Shown: piece after piece, positions 16,071-23,863 of the stretch
Position numbering within the stretch: position 1 is the first letter of the stretch
Layout: every line of letters begins with the position of its first letter
Origin: Pseudomonadota bacterium
GTDB taxonomy: Bacteria > Pseudomonadota > Gammaproteobacteria > GCA-001735895
NCBI GenBank assembly: GCA_022563685.1
Contig: JADFMY010000006.1
Location: 1 to 56,884, forward strand
Length of the DNA: 56,884 nt
Reading direction: 5' to 3'
The notes under the pieces: generated by a model
What the model saw: the letters and a program-made list of their open reading frames with translations, nothing else
The model's database searches: none
What the model was told of the DNA's origin: nothing
Position numbers and translations under genes: made by a program

Positions 16071-17063
16071 GTGAAACAGCTGCTGAATAATCTTTGTACA
16101 CCCCTGTACCTGGTTTTTTTTGCAACCGGCCTCCTGGCACAGGAAGAGCTGGAACTGCCGATATCCAATGCTAGTGACTACCATGAACAGGGAAGAGCAA
16201 TTTATAACTTTCGATGCTACTTCTGTCACGGTTATTCGGGTGATGCGCGCACCCTCGCAACCACTTTTGTAAATCCGCCACCGCGAGATTTTACGCGCGC
16301 AAAAGACGCTGATTTATCTCGCCCGCAGATGTTGCGGGCGGTCAAATACGGCCAGCCTGATACAGCTATGACGGGGTTTTCTCGAGTATTGAATAGCCAG
16401 GAAATTGCCACGGTTGTCGATTTTATTCGCGTTGAATTCATGCTCAATAAGGAGATCAATACGCGTTATCATACACCTGAAAATGGTTGGCCTGATCATC
16501 GACGGTACGCTATCGCTTTTCCATTTGCGACTGGAGAAATTCCTCTGGATAAACCCTGGGAAGATTTGACCGCACGACAGGTCAGGGGTAAACAGCTTTT
16601 TTTGACCAGTTGCATTACCTGTCATGATCGATCCCGGGTGATAAATGAAGGTGATATCTGGATAAAACAGTCCGTTTCCTACCCCAGGAATAACTATTCT
16701 CATACCCGCATAGATGCGGTGAGTTCAGCCAGTATTTACGCGCAGCACGATATTTCACCAGAATTGCCTTCACTCTCGGCGAAGGCCGGGATCGGAAGGC
16801 TACTGTGGCTTGAAAATTGTGCTTTTTGCCACGCTGCCGATGGCAGTGGTCAAAACTGGATTGGCAGCTTCCTGGAGCCACCTCCGAGAGATTTGCGGGA
16901 CCCACATTTTATGGCTGGCATGACTATCGACCTCCTGATTGAGCGTATTGAAAATGGACTGGTCAACACCTCTATGCCGGCCTGGAGGCAGGTACTGAGC
17001 AGAGAACAGATTGGTTATATTGTCAGTTATATTTCGGAAGCTTTTCATAGGGTCAGGGAATAA
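16071..17063 (+). CDS. Triple-heme class-I cytochrome c, paralogue of the preceding gene
   Basis: 330 residues starting at GTG, with a signal peptide ending near LLAQ. Heme sites CYFCH (residue 49), CITCH (181) and CAFCH (250). Domains 1 and 3 keep the PPPRDF loop and Met motifs (DTAMTGF, NTSMPAW). The middle domain is different: it has a long insert with WIKQSVSYPRNN and no obvious TxM ligand loop, so its heme may be ligated otherwise. It lies 8 bases after the previous gene, with which it probably forms a two-protein carrier. Confidence 0.88.
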   Translation: MKQLLNNLCTPLYLVFFATGLLAQEELELPISNASDYHEQGRAIYNFRCYFCHGYSGDARTLATTFVNPPPRDFTRAKDADLSRPQMLRAVKYGQPDTAMTGFSRVLNSQEIATVVDFIRVEFMLNKEINTRYHTPENGWPDHRRYAIAFPFATGEIPLDKPWEDLTARQVRGKQLFLTSCITCHDRSRVINEGDIWIKQSVSYPRNNYSHTRIDAVSSASIYAQHDISPELPSLSAKAGIGRLLWLENCAFCHAADGSGQNWIGSFLEPPPRDLRDPHFMAGMTIDLLIERIENGLVNTSMPAWRQVLSREQIGYIVSYISEAFHRVRE

Positions 17064-17213
17064 CGCACAGGAGCGCCTTCGACCGAGGTCGGTGAGCAGG
17101 AAAAATTCTCAAATTCGAGAAATTCGTAATGGCTAATCTCATTTCTGGGAATATTTCCGCGGATTTTCTAATGTATGCCCCTGTTTTTCCTTAAATAAGC
17201 GGGTATTCTATTT

Positions 17214-17228
17214 TGGCACTCGAATTGC
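17214..17228 (+). promoter_or_regulatory. Sigma-54 promoter of the thioredoxin-kinase-regulator operon
   Basis: TGGCAC-TCGAA-TTGC followed by A, an exact consensus. It lies in the 373-base gap after the cytochrome pair, about 209 bases upstream of the chosen lipoprotein start, so the transcript would have a long leader. It implies that the activator gene downstream may be autoregulated. The rest of the gap contains only a weak inverted repeat around 17105-17125. Confidence 0.82.
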
Positions 17229-17436
17229 AGTGATTTTGATGATTATGCCTTTCGATTTCAGCGCAGCTCGATGCGAGTGCTCATCTATCCCGCATCAAAT
17301 CTATTTTCAATGCCTATATCGCTCCGAAATAATTCTGCCGAAAAATTTACTGTACCCGGAGGGTGTAATATCATCTTTGATCATGCCACCTGTCTTAATT
17401 TTGCGCTGGATTGCATTCTTTTGGGGTCGTGGAGTC

Positions 17437-17991
17437 ATGTCGGTTAATAGCCTGTACAAACCTGCTACGCTGATCTGTCTGCTAGCTGTACTTTTGTCTT
17501 CCTGTGAAAAAATAACCACGGGAGAACCTGGCCGGGGCGATATGTTCCCGCGCTCGGCATTGTCTGAACTGATGTCGGATGCTGTTAATCAGCCTAAGCT
17601 GGAAGGTAAAACGCTGGTAGTTAATTTCTGGGCCACCTGGTGCCCGCCCTGCCGTAAGGAAATGCCGGAATTGCAACGTCTTAGCGATGCGATGGATAAA
17701 AATCGGTTTATGGTGATCGGCGTTTCAGTGGATGAGGATAAGAATTTAATGCGGGAATTTTTGTTGCAACAGAAAATTCGCTTTGACAATTATCATGATG
17801 TAGATCGACACCTGGCGCGTGACCTGCTTAAAGTTCGGGCCTACCCTGAAACCTTTATCATCTCCCCTCAAGGGATCATCATCAGGCGTATTGTCGGTGC
17901 GCAGTCCTGGAATAGTAAAGCAGTGCATTCCCTGCTGGAATCCGTACATAAAGGTGAAGGCCTGGAGAAAAGTGGGGGGTTGTCTGGTTAA
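17437..17991 (+). CDS. ResA/TlpA-like thioredoxin lipoprotein
   Basis: 184 residues from the ATG at 17437. Longer in-frame starts (17230 onward) sit at or before the predicted transcription start and would bury the lipobox LLSSC. The thioredoxin fold shows WATWCPPCRKEMPEL with a CPPC redox pair, then VIGVSVDED and the cis-Pro loop AYPETFII. Such periplasmic-facing thioredoxins (ResA, CcsX, TlpA) reduce apocytochrome Cys before heme attachment. With ResB at the window start and CcsA at 25804 it would give three of the four usual system II components. It is 3 bases from the kinase gene. Confidence 0.85.
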   Translation: MSVNSLYKPATLICLLAVLLSSCEKITTGEPGRGDMFPRSALSELMSDAVNQPKLEGKTLVVNFWATWCPPCRKEMPELQRLSDAMDKNRFMVIGVSVDEDKNLMREFLLQQKIRFDNYHDVDRHLARDLLKVRAYPETFIISPQGIIIRRIVGAQSWNSKAVHSLLESVHKGEGLEKSGGLSG

Positions 17992-17994
17992 GGT

Positions 17995-19518
17995 ATGAAT
18001 ATCAAATCGTTTATACAGCTTTTCCAGGGGCCATCAATTACTGGTGAAAATCTCGCGAATTTCGATAACGGTAAAGGTATTCTGAGCCCGCTGAAATTTA
18101 AAGGTTATCTGTTTAATATCCTGCTGGTAGCGTACATCGCATTTATTACTGCGTTTGTGCTGAGTCAGCGAGATCAACCTTTGGAGCAGCTCGAGCAGTA
18201 CCAGAAAATACAGAAGGCACAGGAAGCGCTGGTGCAGGCAGACCTGGCTGCTTTTCACATCGTCACGGTGCTGTTTTCCGAAGTTTCACAATCCGATCTG
18301 GAAAGTGTGGTGCAATACTTTTCCAGTCTGCGAGATCAATATATCAATTTACAGCAATGGTTTCCCGAGCAGGCTGAGGCATTCAGAGCGTTAGTCGAAT
18401 CGATTCCGGCGACGCTGGATGAGCCCAGTGAGAGAAATTTGAAAAATATACACTTTCATTTGGCTCGTTCCAAAACCGAGCTGGATCGTTTGATGGTATT
18501 AAATAGTGAACGCCTAACCGATCTGGTTGCAAGCCATCGGGCACATAATGAATCTGTCGTGGTCACAACCCTGGCATTAGGCATTATGGGGCTGATCCTG
18601 CTGGGAGGCATTACCAGCCTGTTTTTTAGTCGACTCAAAAAAGATCTTAACGCGCTACAGAAACGTACTGCTGAAATTGTTCAGGGGTATCGTGGCGAGC
18701 CTTTACCCGTATCCCGCAATGACGAAGTGGGGTATCTGACGCAGGGTGTTAATTATATGGCCGATGCCCTGGCCGAGCGTGAGCAGGCACTGGAAATTCA
18801 ACGTAGTACGGTGTCGTTCATGGAGAAAATGGTTGCCATCGATTCTCTGACGGGTGGAATTGCGCATGAAATCGGAAACCCCGTCACCTGTATAGCAGGT
18901 TTGGCAGAAGTGTTAAAAAATGATGAAGACAGCCAGTTAAGCGAAGAGAGCCGGCAATCTCTGGAAGCCATCCTGGATCATATCGATGGCCTGGTCAGAC
19001 TTACCCGGGAGTTGTCCGTTTTTGATACCCATAAGAGCGATGAATACGAATGGCTGGATATCAATCGCGTGGTTTCCAATACCTGCAGCATTTTTAATTA
19101 CGATAAACGCTGGGCGGGTATCCAAATTAATATGGATCTAGACCATTCTATCCCGGCGATATTTGCTTCGGTCAATCAGCTTACCCAGCTCATTAGTAAT
19201 ATTCTCGAAAATGCCATGGATGCGGAGCGCAATATTCAGCAACCCGAGGTAATAATCAGTACGCAGCTGCAGGACTCTGAGAATCTGTTAATTCGGATTA
19301 GCGATAACGGACAGGGTATGGACCAGGATGTTATGGCGCATATTTTTGATCCGTTTTTCAGCACCAAGCCGGTCGGGTTGGGAACCGGGTTGGGGCTTGC
19401 AATTTGCTGGAGCATCGTTAAAGCTCACAATGGCACCATTAAAGCAACGTCTACTGTCTCACAGGGTAGTGAAATCAGCATCATATTACCGATTAAAAAA
19501 GCAGAGAGTTCAGAGTGA
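17995..19518 (+). CDS. Membrane sensor histidine kinase
   Basis: 507 residues: membrane segment near 39-57, a ~130-residue periplasmic helical sensor, second membrane segment near 186-206, HAMP linker, HisKA with the phospho-acceptor in GGIAHEIGNP (His about 291), then HATPase with NILENAMDA, DNGQGM and GTGLGLAI. The HEIGNP box is of the NtrB type, as expected for a kinase acting on an NtrC-like regulator. The next gene, also a kinase, overlaps by 4 bases. The sensor domain is not a recognised heme or PAS domain. Confidence 0.92.
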   Translation: MNIKSFIQLFQGPSITGENLANFDNGKGILSPLKFKGYLFNILLVAYIAFITAFVLSQRDQPLEQLEQYQKIQKAQEALVQADLAAFHIVTVLFSEVSQSDLESVVQYFSSLRDQYINLQQWFPEQAEAFRALVESIPATLDEPSERNLKNIHFHLARSKTELDRLMVLNSERLTDLVASHRAHNESVVVTTLALGIMGLILLGGITSLFFSRLKKDLNALQKRTAEIVQGYRGEPLPVSRNDEVGYLTQGVNYMADALAEREQALEIQRSTVSFMEKMVAIDSLTGGIAHEIGNPVTCIAGLAEVLKNDEDSQLSEESRQSLEAILDHIDGLVRLTRELSVFDTHKSDEYEWLDINRVVSNTCSIFNYDKRWAGIQINMDLDHSIPAIFASVNQLTQLISNILENAMDAERNIQQPEVIISTQLQDSENLLIRISDNGQGMDQDVMAHIFDPFFSTKPVGLGTGLGLAICWSIVKAHNGTIKATSTVSQGSEISIILPIKKAESSE

Positions 19519-20756
19519 AAAATATAACAGAGGATGACGATAATGATACTGATATGATCACTGAATTGAATCTGGTGAGAGATGCGCTGGAGAACAGCCA
19601 AAGCCAGTTGGCTGACACCGATGACAAAGGGATGAGTGAAACCCGCTACCAGAATTATGCCTATGTAGTTGAAAATGCCCCGATTTCTGTGATGATTACA
19701 GATGCAGGAGGATTGATTACATTCGTTAATCCGAAATTTGAAGAAGTCACGGGTTACAAATTGCATGAGGTAGTGGGTAAGAATCCCAATATTCTCAATT
19801 CAGGGGAAACCCCGGAAGGAGCTTACAATGATTTATGGAAAACCATCAAAGCAGGAAACCAGTGGTCTGGTGTATTCCACAATCGACGAAAAGATGGTGC
19901 GCTGTTCTGGGAGAGGGCCGTTATTACTGGCATCAAGAATGCGCAGGGGGAAATATCACACTATATAGCGATCAAGGAGGATATAACCGAGGTCAAGGAA
20001 GCGCATAAAAAACTGGAACAGGAACGGCTGAGAATTATTCAGCATTCGAAAATGGCGGAGATTGGGCTGATAGCGGCCGGAATACTGCATGAAGTTGGAA
20101 ATCCCTTAGCGGCTATTAGAGGATTGATTTGTGATATTAAAGATTCCTGTGCTCTGACTGGCGATGGCGAGTCCTCGCGCGAAATGATCGCTCACCAGCT
20201 GGATCAGGTTCTGAGCGAGGTAGATCGCATCACTTGCATCACAATGGATATATCAGAGTTTTCCTACTCGAATAATGCTAAGGCAGATTTGTTGGATATT
20301 AATGGACTGGTGGATACTACCTGTCGCCTGATTCAATATGATAAGCGTTGGGATAGAATCGAATTACGAGTGGTTCTCGACCCGGAGTTGCCCCCTGTAA
20401 ACGCGATAAAGGATTATATCATCCAGGTATTGATCAACCTGTTTAGCAATGCCGTGTATGCTGTTGAGCAGGTAAAGGGCAGAAAGTCTGAGGTGCAGGT
20501 ATCTACTTTCCATGATGCCGAAAATATTTACATCAGTATCAAGGACAATGGATGCGGGATCAAACAGGAAAATTTACCCAGAATATTTGATAATTTCTTT
20601 ACCAACAAAGACCAGGGAAAAGGCACCGGGATCGGACTGGCCTTGTGCAAGTCACTCATCGACAGTCATCAGGGCACTATTGAAATTCAATCTAAGGAAG
20701 GACTCGAGACAGAAGTCTGTATCTCTTTGCCCATCCATTCTGATACGGAAGTTTAA
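19515..20756 (+). CDS. Soluble PAS-domain histidine kinase
   Basis: 413 residues from a GTG overlapping the previous stop. No membrane segment. N-terminal coiled region, a PAS domain (VVENAPISVMITDAGG to YIAIKEDITE, residues 50-165), HisKA with AGILHEVGNP (His about 192), then HATPase with NLFSNAVYAVEQ, DNGCGI and GTGIGLAL. It shares the HE[IV]GNP box and DKRWxxI region with the kinase before it, pointing to duplication. It probably senses a cytoplasmic or redox signal while its partner senses the periplasm. It ends 4 bases before the regulator gene. Confidence 0.92.
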   Translation: MKNITEDDDNDTDMITELNLVRDALENSQSQLADTDDKGMSETRYQNYAYVVENAPISVMITDAGGLITFVNPKFEEVTGYKLHEVVGKNPNILNSGETPEGAYNDLWKTIKAGNQWSGVFHNRRKDGALFWERAVITGIKNAQGEISHYIAIKEDITEVKEAHKKLEQERLRIIQHSKMAEIGLIAAGILHEVGNPLAAIRGLICDIKDSCALTGDGESSREMIAHQLDQVLSEVDRITCITMDISEFSYSNNAKADLLDINGLVDTTCRLIQYDKRWDRIELRVVLDPELPPVNAIKDYIIQVLINLFSNAVYAVEQVKGRKSEVQVSTFHDAENIYISIKDNGCGIKQENLPRIFDNFFTNKDQGKGTGIGLALCKSLIDSHQGTIEIQSKEGLETEVCISLPIHSDTEV

Positions 20757-20760
20757 GCTT

Positions 20761-22122
20761 ATGCAATCGTTACAAGTTCTGATCGTTGATGACGAACCCG
20801 CACTCAGGCAGATACTGTCTAAAACAGCCAGTAAGGCGGGGCATACTGTCAGTGTTGCTGCCAATGGCACCGAAGCACTGGAGCGTTTGAGTAAAGGGGA
20901 TATCGATGTGGCAATTTGTGACATTCGCATGCCTGATATCAGTGGTATTGAGGTGGTGCAAAATGCCAGCGCCTCGGGGATAGAAACCATTTTTCTGATG
21001 ATGACCGCCTTTGCCTCGGTCGATACTGCGATAGAGGCCATGCGTGCCGGTGCTTACGATTACATGCTCAAACCATTGCGAAACGAGGATGTGGTAAACC
21101 GGCTGGCGCATTTGGCTGACGTGATCCACTTGCGTTCTGAAAATAAAGTATTAAGGAAAATTGTTCGTAGACATACTGAAGGTACCTGCCAGCCGATTTC
21201 ACGGACGATGAAAAATGTGGAACGTTTAGTCACTAAAGTAGCGCCTACTGATAGTACCGTGTTAATTACCGGCCCCAGCGGATCGGGAAAAGGCGTAATC
21301 GCTCTTTCCATTCATCAGATCAGTCATCGCGCAAAGGAATCATTCATACCTGTAAACTGTGGCGCTATACCAGAAAATTTGTTGGAAAGTGAATTTTTTG
21401 GCCACACCAAAGGCGCGTTTACCGGCGCCGACAAAGCCAAACGCGGATTGTTCGCCGAGGCCGATCAGGGCACTATTTTTCTCGATGAGATCGGTGAGTT
21501 ACCCCTCAATCTGCAGGTCAAGCTATTGCATGTTATTGAAGATAAGCAGCTACGCGCCCTGGGAAGTGAACAGACTCGGAAAATAAATGTTCGTATCCTG
21601 GCAGCGACCAATCGCGATCTTGCAAAAATGGTTGATGAAGGCCGTTTTCGAGAAGACCTCTATTTTCGTTTAAACGTGTTTCAGGTACCCCTCCCTTCTC
21701 TGGCGCAACGCAGGGAGGATATACCCTCGTTGATTGATTTCTTTGTTAGAAAAGAAAGCGATAAAATGGGACTCGGCAGTGACATTGAAATTTCCCCGGA
21801 AGCACGGGATGTGCTGATCAGCTACTCCTGGCCGGGTAATGTGCGGGAGTTACAGAATGTGATCGCCCGATCTTTGATACTCTGTGAAAACGCTCGGATC
21901 GAACTCTTCGATCTGCCGCAAAATATCGGTGAACTGCAGAACTCTTTAACCGGGAACCAGAGACTGGCCGGGAGATCCTTGAAGCAACAACTTCATGACT
22001 TCGAAATTGATGTGATAAAAAATGCCATAGAAATTGCCAATGGCGATCGTAAAGTTGCGGCTAGCCGGCTGGATATCGGTGTATCCAGTTTATATCGAAA
22101 ATTAGAAGGTGCACAGGGATGA
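20761..22122 (+). CDS. NtrC-family sigma-54-dependent response regulator
   Basis: 453 residues from the ATG at 20761, where the receiver domain begins (VLIVDDEP); the frame is open further upstream but that part overlaps the kinase. Phospho-acceptor Asp about 54 (CDIRMPD), Lys in MLKPL. AAA+ domain with Walker A TGPSGSGKG (about 170), the sigma-54 contact loop GAFTGA (about 218) and Walker B IFLDEIGELP. C-terminal Fis-type helix-turn-helix (DRKVAASRLDIGVSSLYRKL). All residues for an active sigma-54 activator are present. The natural targets are the -24/-12 promoters at 12566, 14960, 14991 and 17214. Confidence 0.95.
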   Translation: MQSLQVLIVDDEPALRQILSKTASKAGHTVSVAANGTEALERLSKGDIDVAICDIRMPDISGIEVVQNASASGIETIFLMMTAFASVDTAIEAMRAGAYDYMLKPLRNEDVVNRLAHLADVIHLRSENKVLRKIVRRHTEGTCQPISRTMKNVERLVTKVAPTDSTVLITGPSGSGKGVIALSIHQISHRAKESFIPVNCGAIPENLLESEFFGHTKGAFTGADKAKRGLFAEADQGTIFLDEIGELPLNLQVKLLHVIEDKQLRALGSEQTRKINVRILAATNRDLAKMVDEGRFREDLYFRLNVFQVPLPSLAQRREDIPSLIDFFVRKESDKMGLGSDIEISPEARDVLISYSWPGNVRELQNVIARSLILCENARIELFDLPQNIGELQNSLTGNQRLAGRSLKQQLHDFEIDVIKNAIEIANGDRKVAASRLDIGVSSLYRKLEGAQG

Positions 22123-22340
22123 AATCCGGTAAGCCTGTACAGTATTCCAGGACCATGAAGTCGGTTTTTATATCTTTCGTTTTTCTGTTTTTTTTTGCCC
22201 CAGGTCAGACCACCCTCGCTTATATCCTGGATCAATCCGAGGAAGACGATCATGCCTTTAAATTGTTCGAGCTTATGAAAAAGGCGATCTGGGTCAGCCT
22301 GCTGATGAAAACAAAGCAGATGAGCTACGCCGACGCTTAA
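22119..22340 (+). CDS. Small secreted protein, probably frameshifted
   Basis: 73 residues as read, overlapping the regulator stop by ATGA. A hydrophobic signal segment (residues 13-34; an internal ATG at 22155 may be the start) is followed by DQSEEDDHAFKLFELMKK. After the A-run at 22277-22281 the zero frame becomes unconvincing (AIWVSLLMKT), while the -1 frame continues as KGDLGQPADENKADELRRRL and ends in a TAA at 22361-22363, just before the next ATG. One extra A would give a sensible ~80-residue helical protein. Sequencing error, mutation or recoding are possible. No family recognised. Confidence 0.5.
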   Translation: MKSGKPVQYSRTMKSVFISFVFLFFFAPGQTTLAYILDQSEEDDHAFKLFELMKKAIWVSLLMKTKQMSYADA

Positions 22341-22365
22341 ATCAGATGCCTGAGGAGGGATAATT

Positions 22366-22671
22366 ATGCGACCAATAAGTCGTTTCATGGTTTGTTTAGT
22401 TCTGCTTGGTCCTTCGCTGACCCAGGCCGCCAGCACCATTGAAGGCCAGAAAATATATGATCGTAATTGTGCCATGTGCCATGGTGTCCAGGGCATCAGC
22501 GTGATGGCAAGTGCGCCCAACTTTAAATATGGCCAGGGCCTGTTCAAATCGGATTTCTCACTGGTAGATCGGATCAAGAAAGGCAAAAACGCCTGTCCTG
22601 CTTTTATAGGCATACTGCGCGAGCAACAGATTTATGATGTGATTGCTTACCTGAGGACCCTGTACCCGTGA
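22366..22671 (+). CDS. Small monoheme class-I cytochrome c with Cys at the axial ligand position
   Basis: 101 residues with a signal peptide (to about TQAAS). Heme site CAMCH at residue 35. In this family the second axial ligand is Met in GKNAMPAF-like loops; here the sequence is KGKNACPAF, Cys at residue 77. This suggests His/Cys ligation and a lowered potential. The rest (PNFKYGQ, YLRTLYP end helix) is normal. Ribosome site GAGGAGG 9 bases before the ATG. Its stop overlaps the propeller lipoprotein start. Placed next to the two-component genes it could be a redox sensor rather than a bulk carrier. Confidence 0.85.
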   Translation: MRPISRFMVCLVLLGPSLTQAASTIEGQKIYDRNCAMCHGVQGISVMASAPNFKYGQGLFKSDFSLVDRIKKGKNACPAFIGILREQQIYDVIAYLRTLYP

Positions 22672-23813
22672 AAGTTACGCATGCAACCGGGCTCGTGATT
22701 CTATGCTTCTATCTGCTGGCCTGTACTGAACCTGAAACGGCAGAACATTCAGAGCAAGAGACGGCGGCTCCAGTCTCGGCATCGATGGTAGATACTAAGC
22801 CCCAGACTGAAATACTGGATCATTTTGAAGTTGGCGAAGACGTGTATGTGCGATCTCTCGCAGTAGAGGCCAGGTCGCAGACCCTGTGGGTAGGAACTTC
22901 GCTGGGGGTTCATGAAGTCGATTTGAAAAATCGAGAGCTAAGAAATACCTTTACCCGTGATCATGGTCTCGCCAATGAATATGTTTTCGGGATCGGCATC
23001 GATGCAGATGGTTATAAGTGGTTCGGCACCAATGCGGGCGGGATGTCTCGATACCGGGATGGGGACTGGAAAACTTTTTTCCCCATGCATGGATTGGCCG
23101 ATTACTGGATTTATGCCTTTGCCAATGATCCAGATGGGGGTTTATGGATAGGTACCTGGGCGGGCGCGAATTATCTGAACCGTAAAACCGGAGAATTCAA
23201 AACCTATGTAAAGGAGCTCATCAATGAATGGGTTTATGGCATTGCGGTAGATAGCCATGGCGCGATCTGGTTTGGTACTGAAGGCGGGGTGACCCGGTTT
23301 GAGCGCGATAGCTGGACTTCCTGGAGCCACGAAGACGGTATAGGGGGAGATAATCCTGACGCCTTACCCTTCAGTCGGAATACCGGGCTCGGTACTCGAT
23401 CCCGTCATGACCTGGGGATTATGGCAGAAGGAAAACCAACTTATAACCCGAATTATGTTTTCTGTATTCTGTCAGATCAGGAGGACACGATCTGGGCCGG
23501 GACCTGGGGTGGTGGTGTCGCTCGGTTTAAAGATGGGCAGTGGACCAACCTGATGGAGAAAGATGGTCTGGCGGGCAATATCGTGTACAGCATGGCCCAG
23601 GATAAGTCTGGGGTGTACTGGTTTGGCACCAACAAGGGCTTATCACGATACGATGGAACTCGATGGTATAATTGGAACATACACAATGGTCTTGCCTCGA
23701 ATCATGTTTATGCCATAGCGATAAACGACAATGAAATTTGGGTGGGTACTCGCGGTGCGGTAACTCGCCTGGGCATCAGAACGGCAGCTGAATCCAGGGA
23801 ACCCCTGTCTTGA
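22668..23813 (+). CDS. Seven-bladed Reg_prop beta-propeller lipoprotein
   Basis: 381 residues from a GTG overlapping the cytochrome stop. Signal peptide with lipobox LLAC, an acidic linker, then seven blades each with a W[FVIA]GT motif (WVGTSLGV, WFGTNAGG, WIGTWAGA, WFGTEGGV, WAGTWGGG, WFGTNKGL, WVGTRGAV). These Reg_prop repeats are best known from the sensor half of hybrid two-component proteins in Bacteroidetes; here no kinase is attached. Lipid-anchored, facing periplasm or surface. A paralogue follows after 50 bases. Ligand unknown; sensing or docking are possible. Confidence 0.85.
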   Translation: MKVTHATGLVILCFYLLACTEPETAEHSEQETAAPVSASMVDTKPQTEILDHFEVGEDVYVRSLAVEARSQTLWVGTSLGVHEVDLKNRELRNTFTRDHGLANEYVFGIGIDADGYKWFGTNAGGMSRYRDGDWKTFFPMHGLADYWIYAFANDPDGGLWIGTWAGANYLNRKTGEFKTYVKELINEWVYGIAVDSHGAIWFGTEGGVTRFERDSWTSWSHEDGIGGDNPDALPFSRNTGLGTRSRHDLGIMAEGKPTYNPNYVFCILSDQEDTIWAGTWGGGVARFKDGQWTNLMEKDGLAGNIVYSMAQDKSGVYWFGTNKGLSRYDGTRWYNWNIHNGLASNHVYAIAINDNEIWVGTRGAVTRLGIRTAAESREPLS

Positions 23814-23863
23814 TCATAGGTACTTTAACGGGTGGCTAGAATTTTTTTATTTGGAGAAAGACT

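Noticed and set aside
15067-17063. Calling the triple-domain cytochromes subunits of a cbb3 oxidase or nitrite reductase
   Set aside because: No oxidase or reductase genes are present in the window.
17230-17436. Extended start of the thioredoxin lipoprotein
   Set aside because: The early ATGs lie at or before the predicted transcription start and the resulting leader would not be a signal peptide.
20512-20760. Extended start of the NtrC-type regulator
   Set aside because: The receiver domain begins at the ATG at 20761; the upstream part is out-of-frame coding of the kinase HATPase domain.
22275-22285. Programmed -1 frameshifting at the A-run as an established feature
   Set aside because: The heptamer is G-AAA-AAG, not the efficient A-AAA-AAG, and no downstream stem is evident; a lost base is at least as likely.
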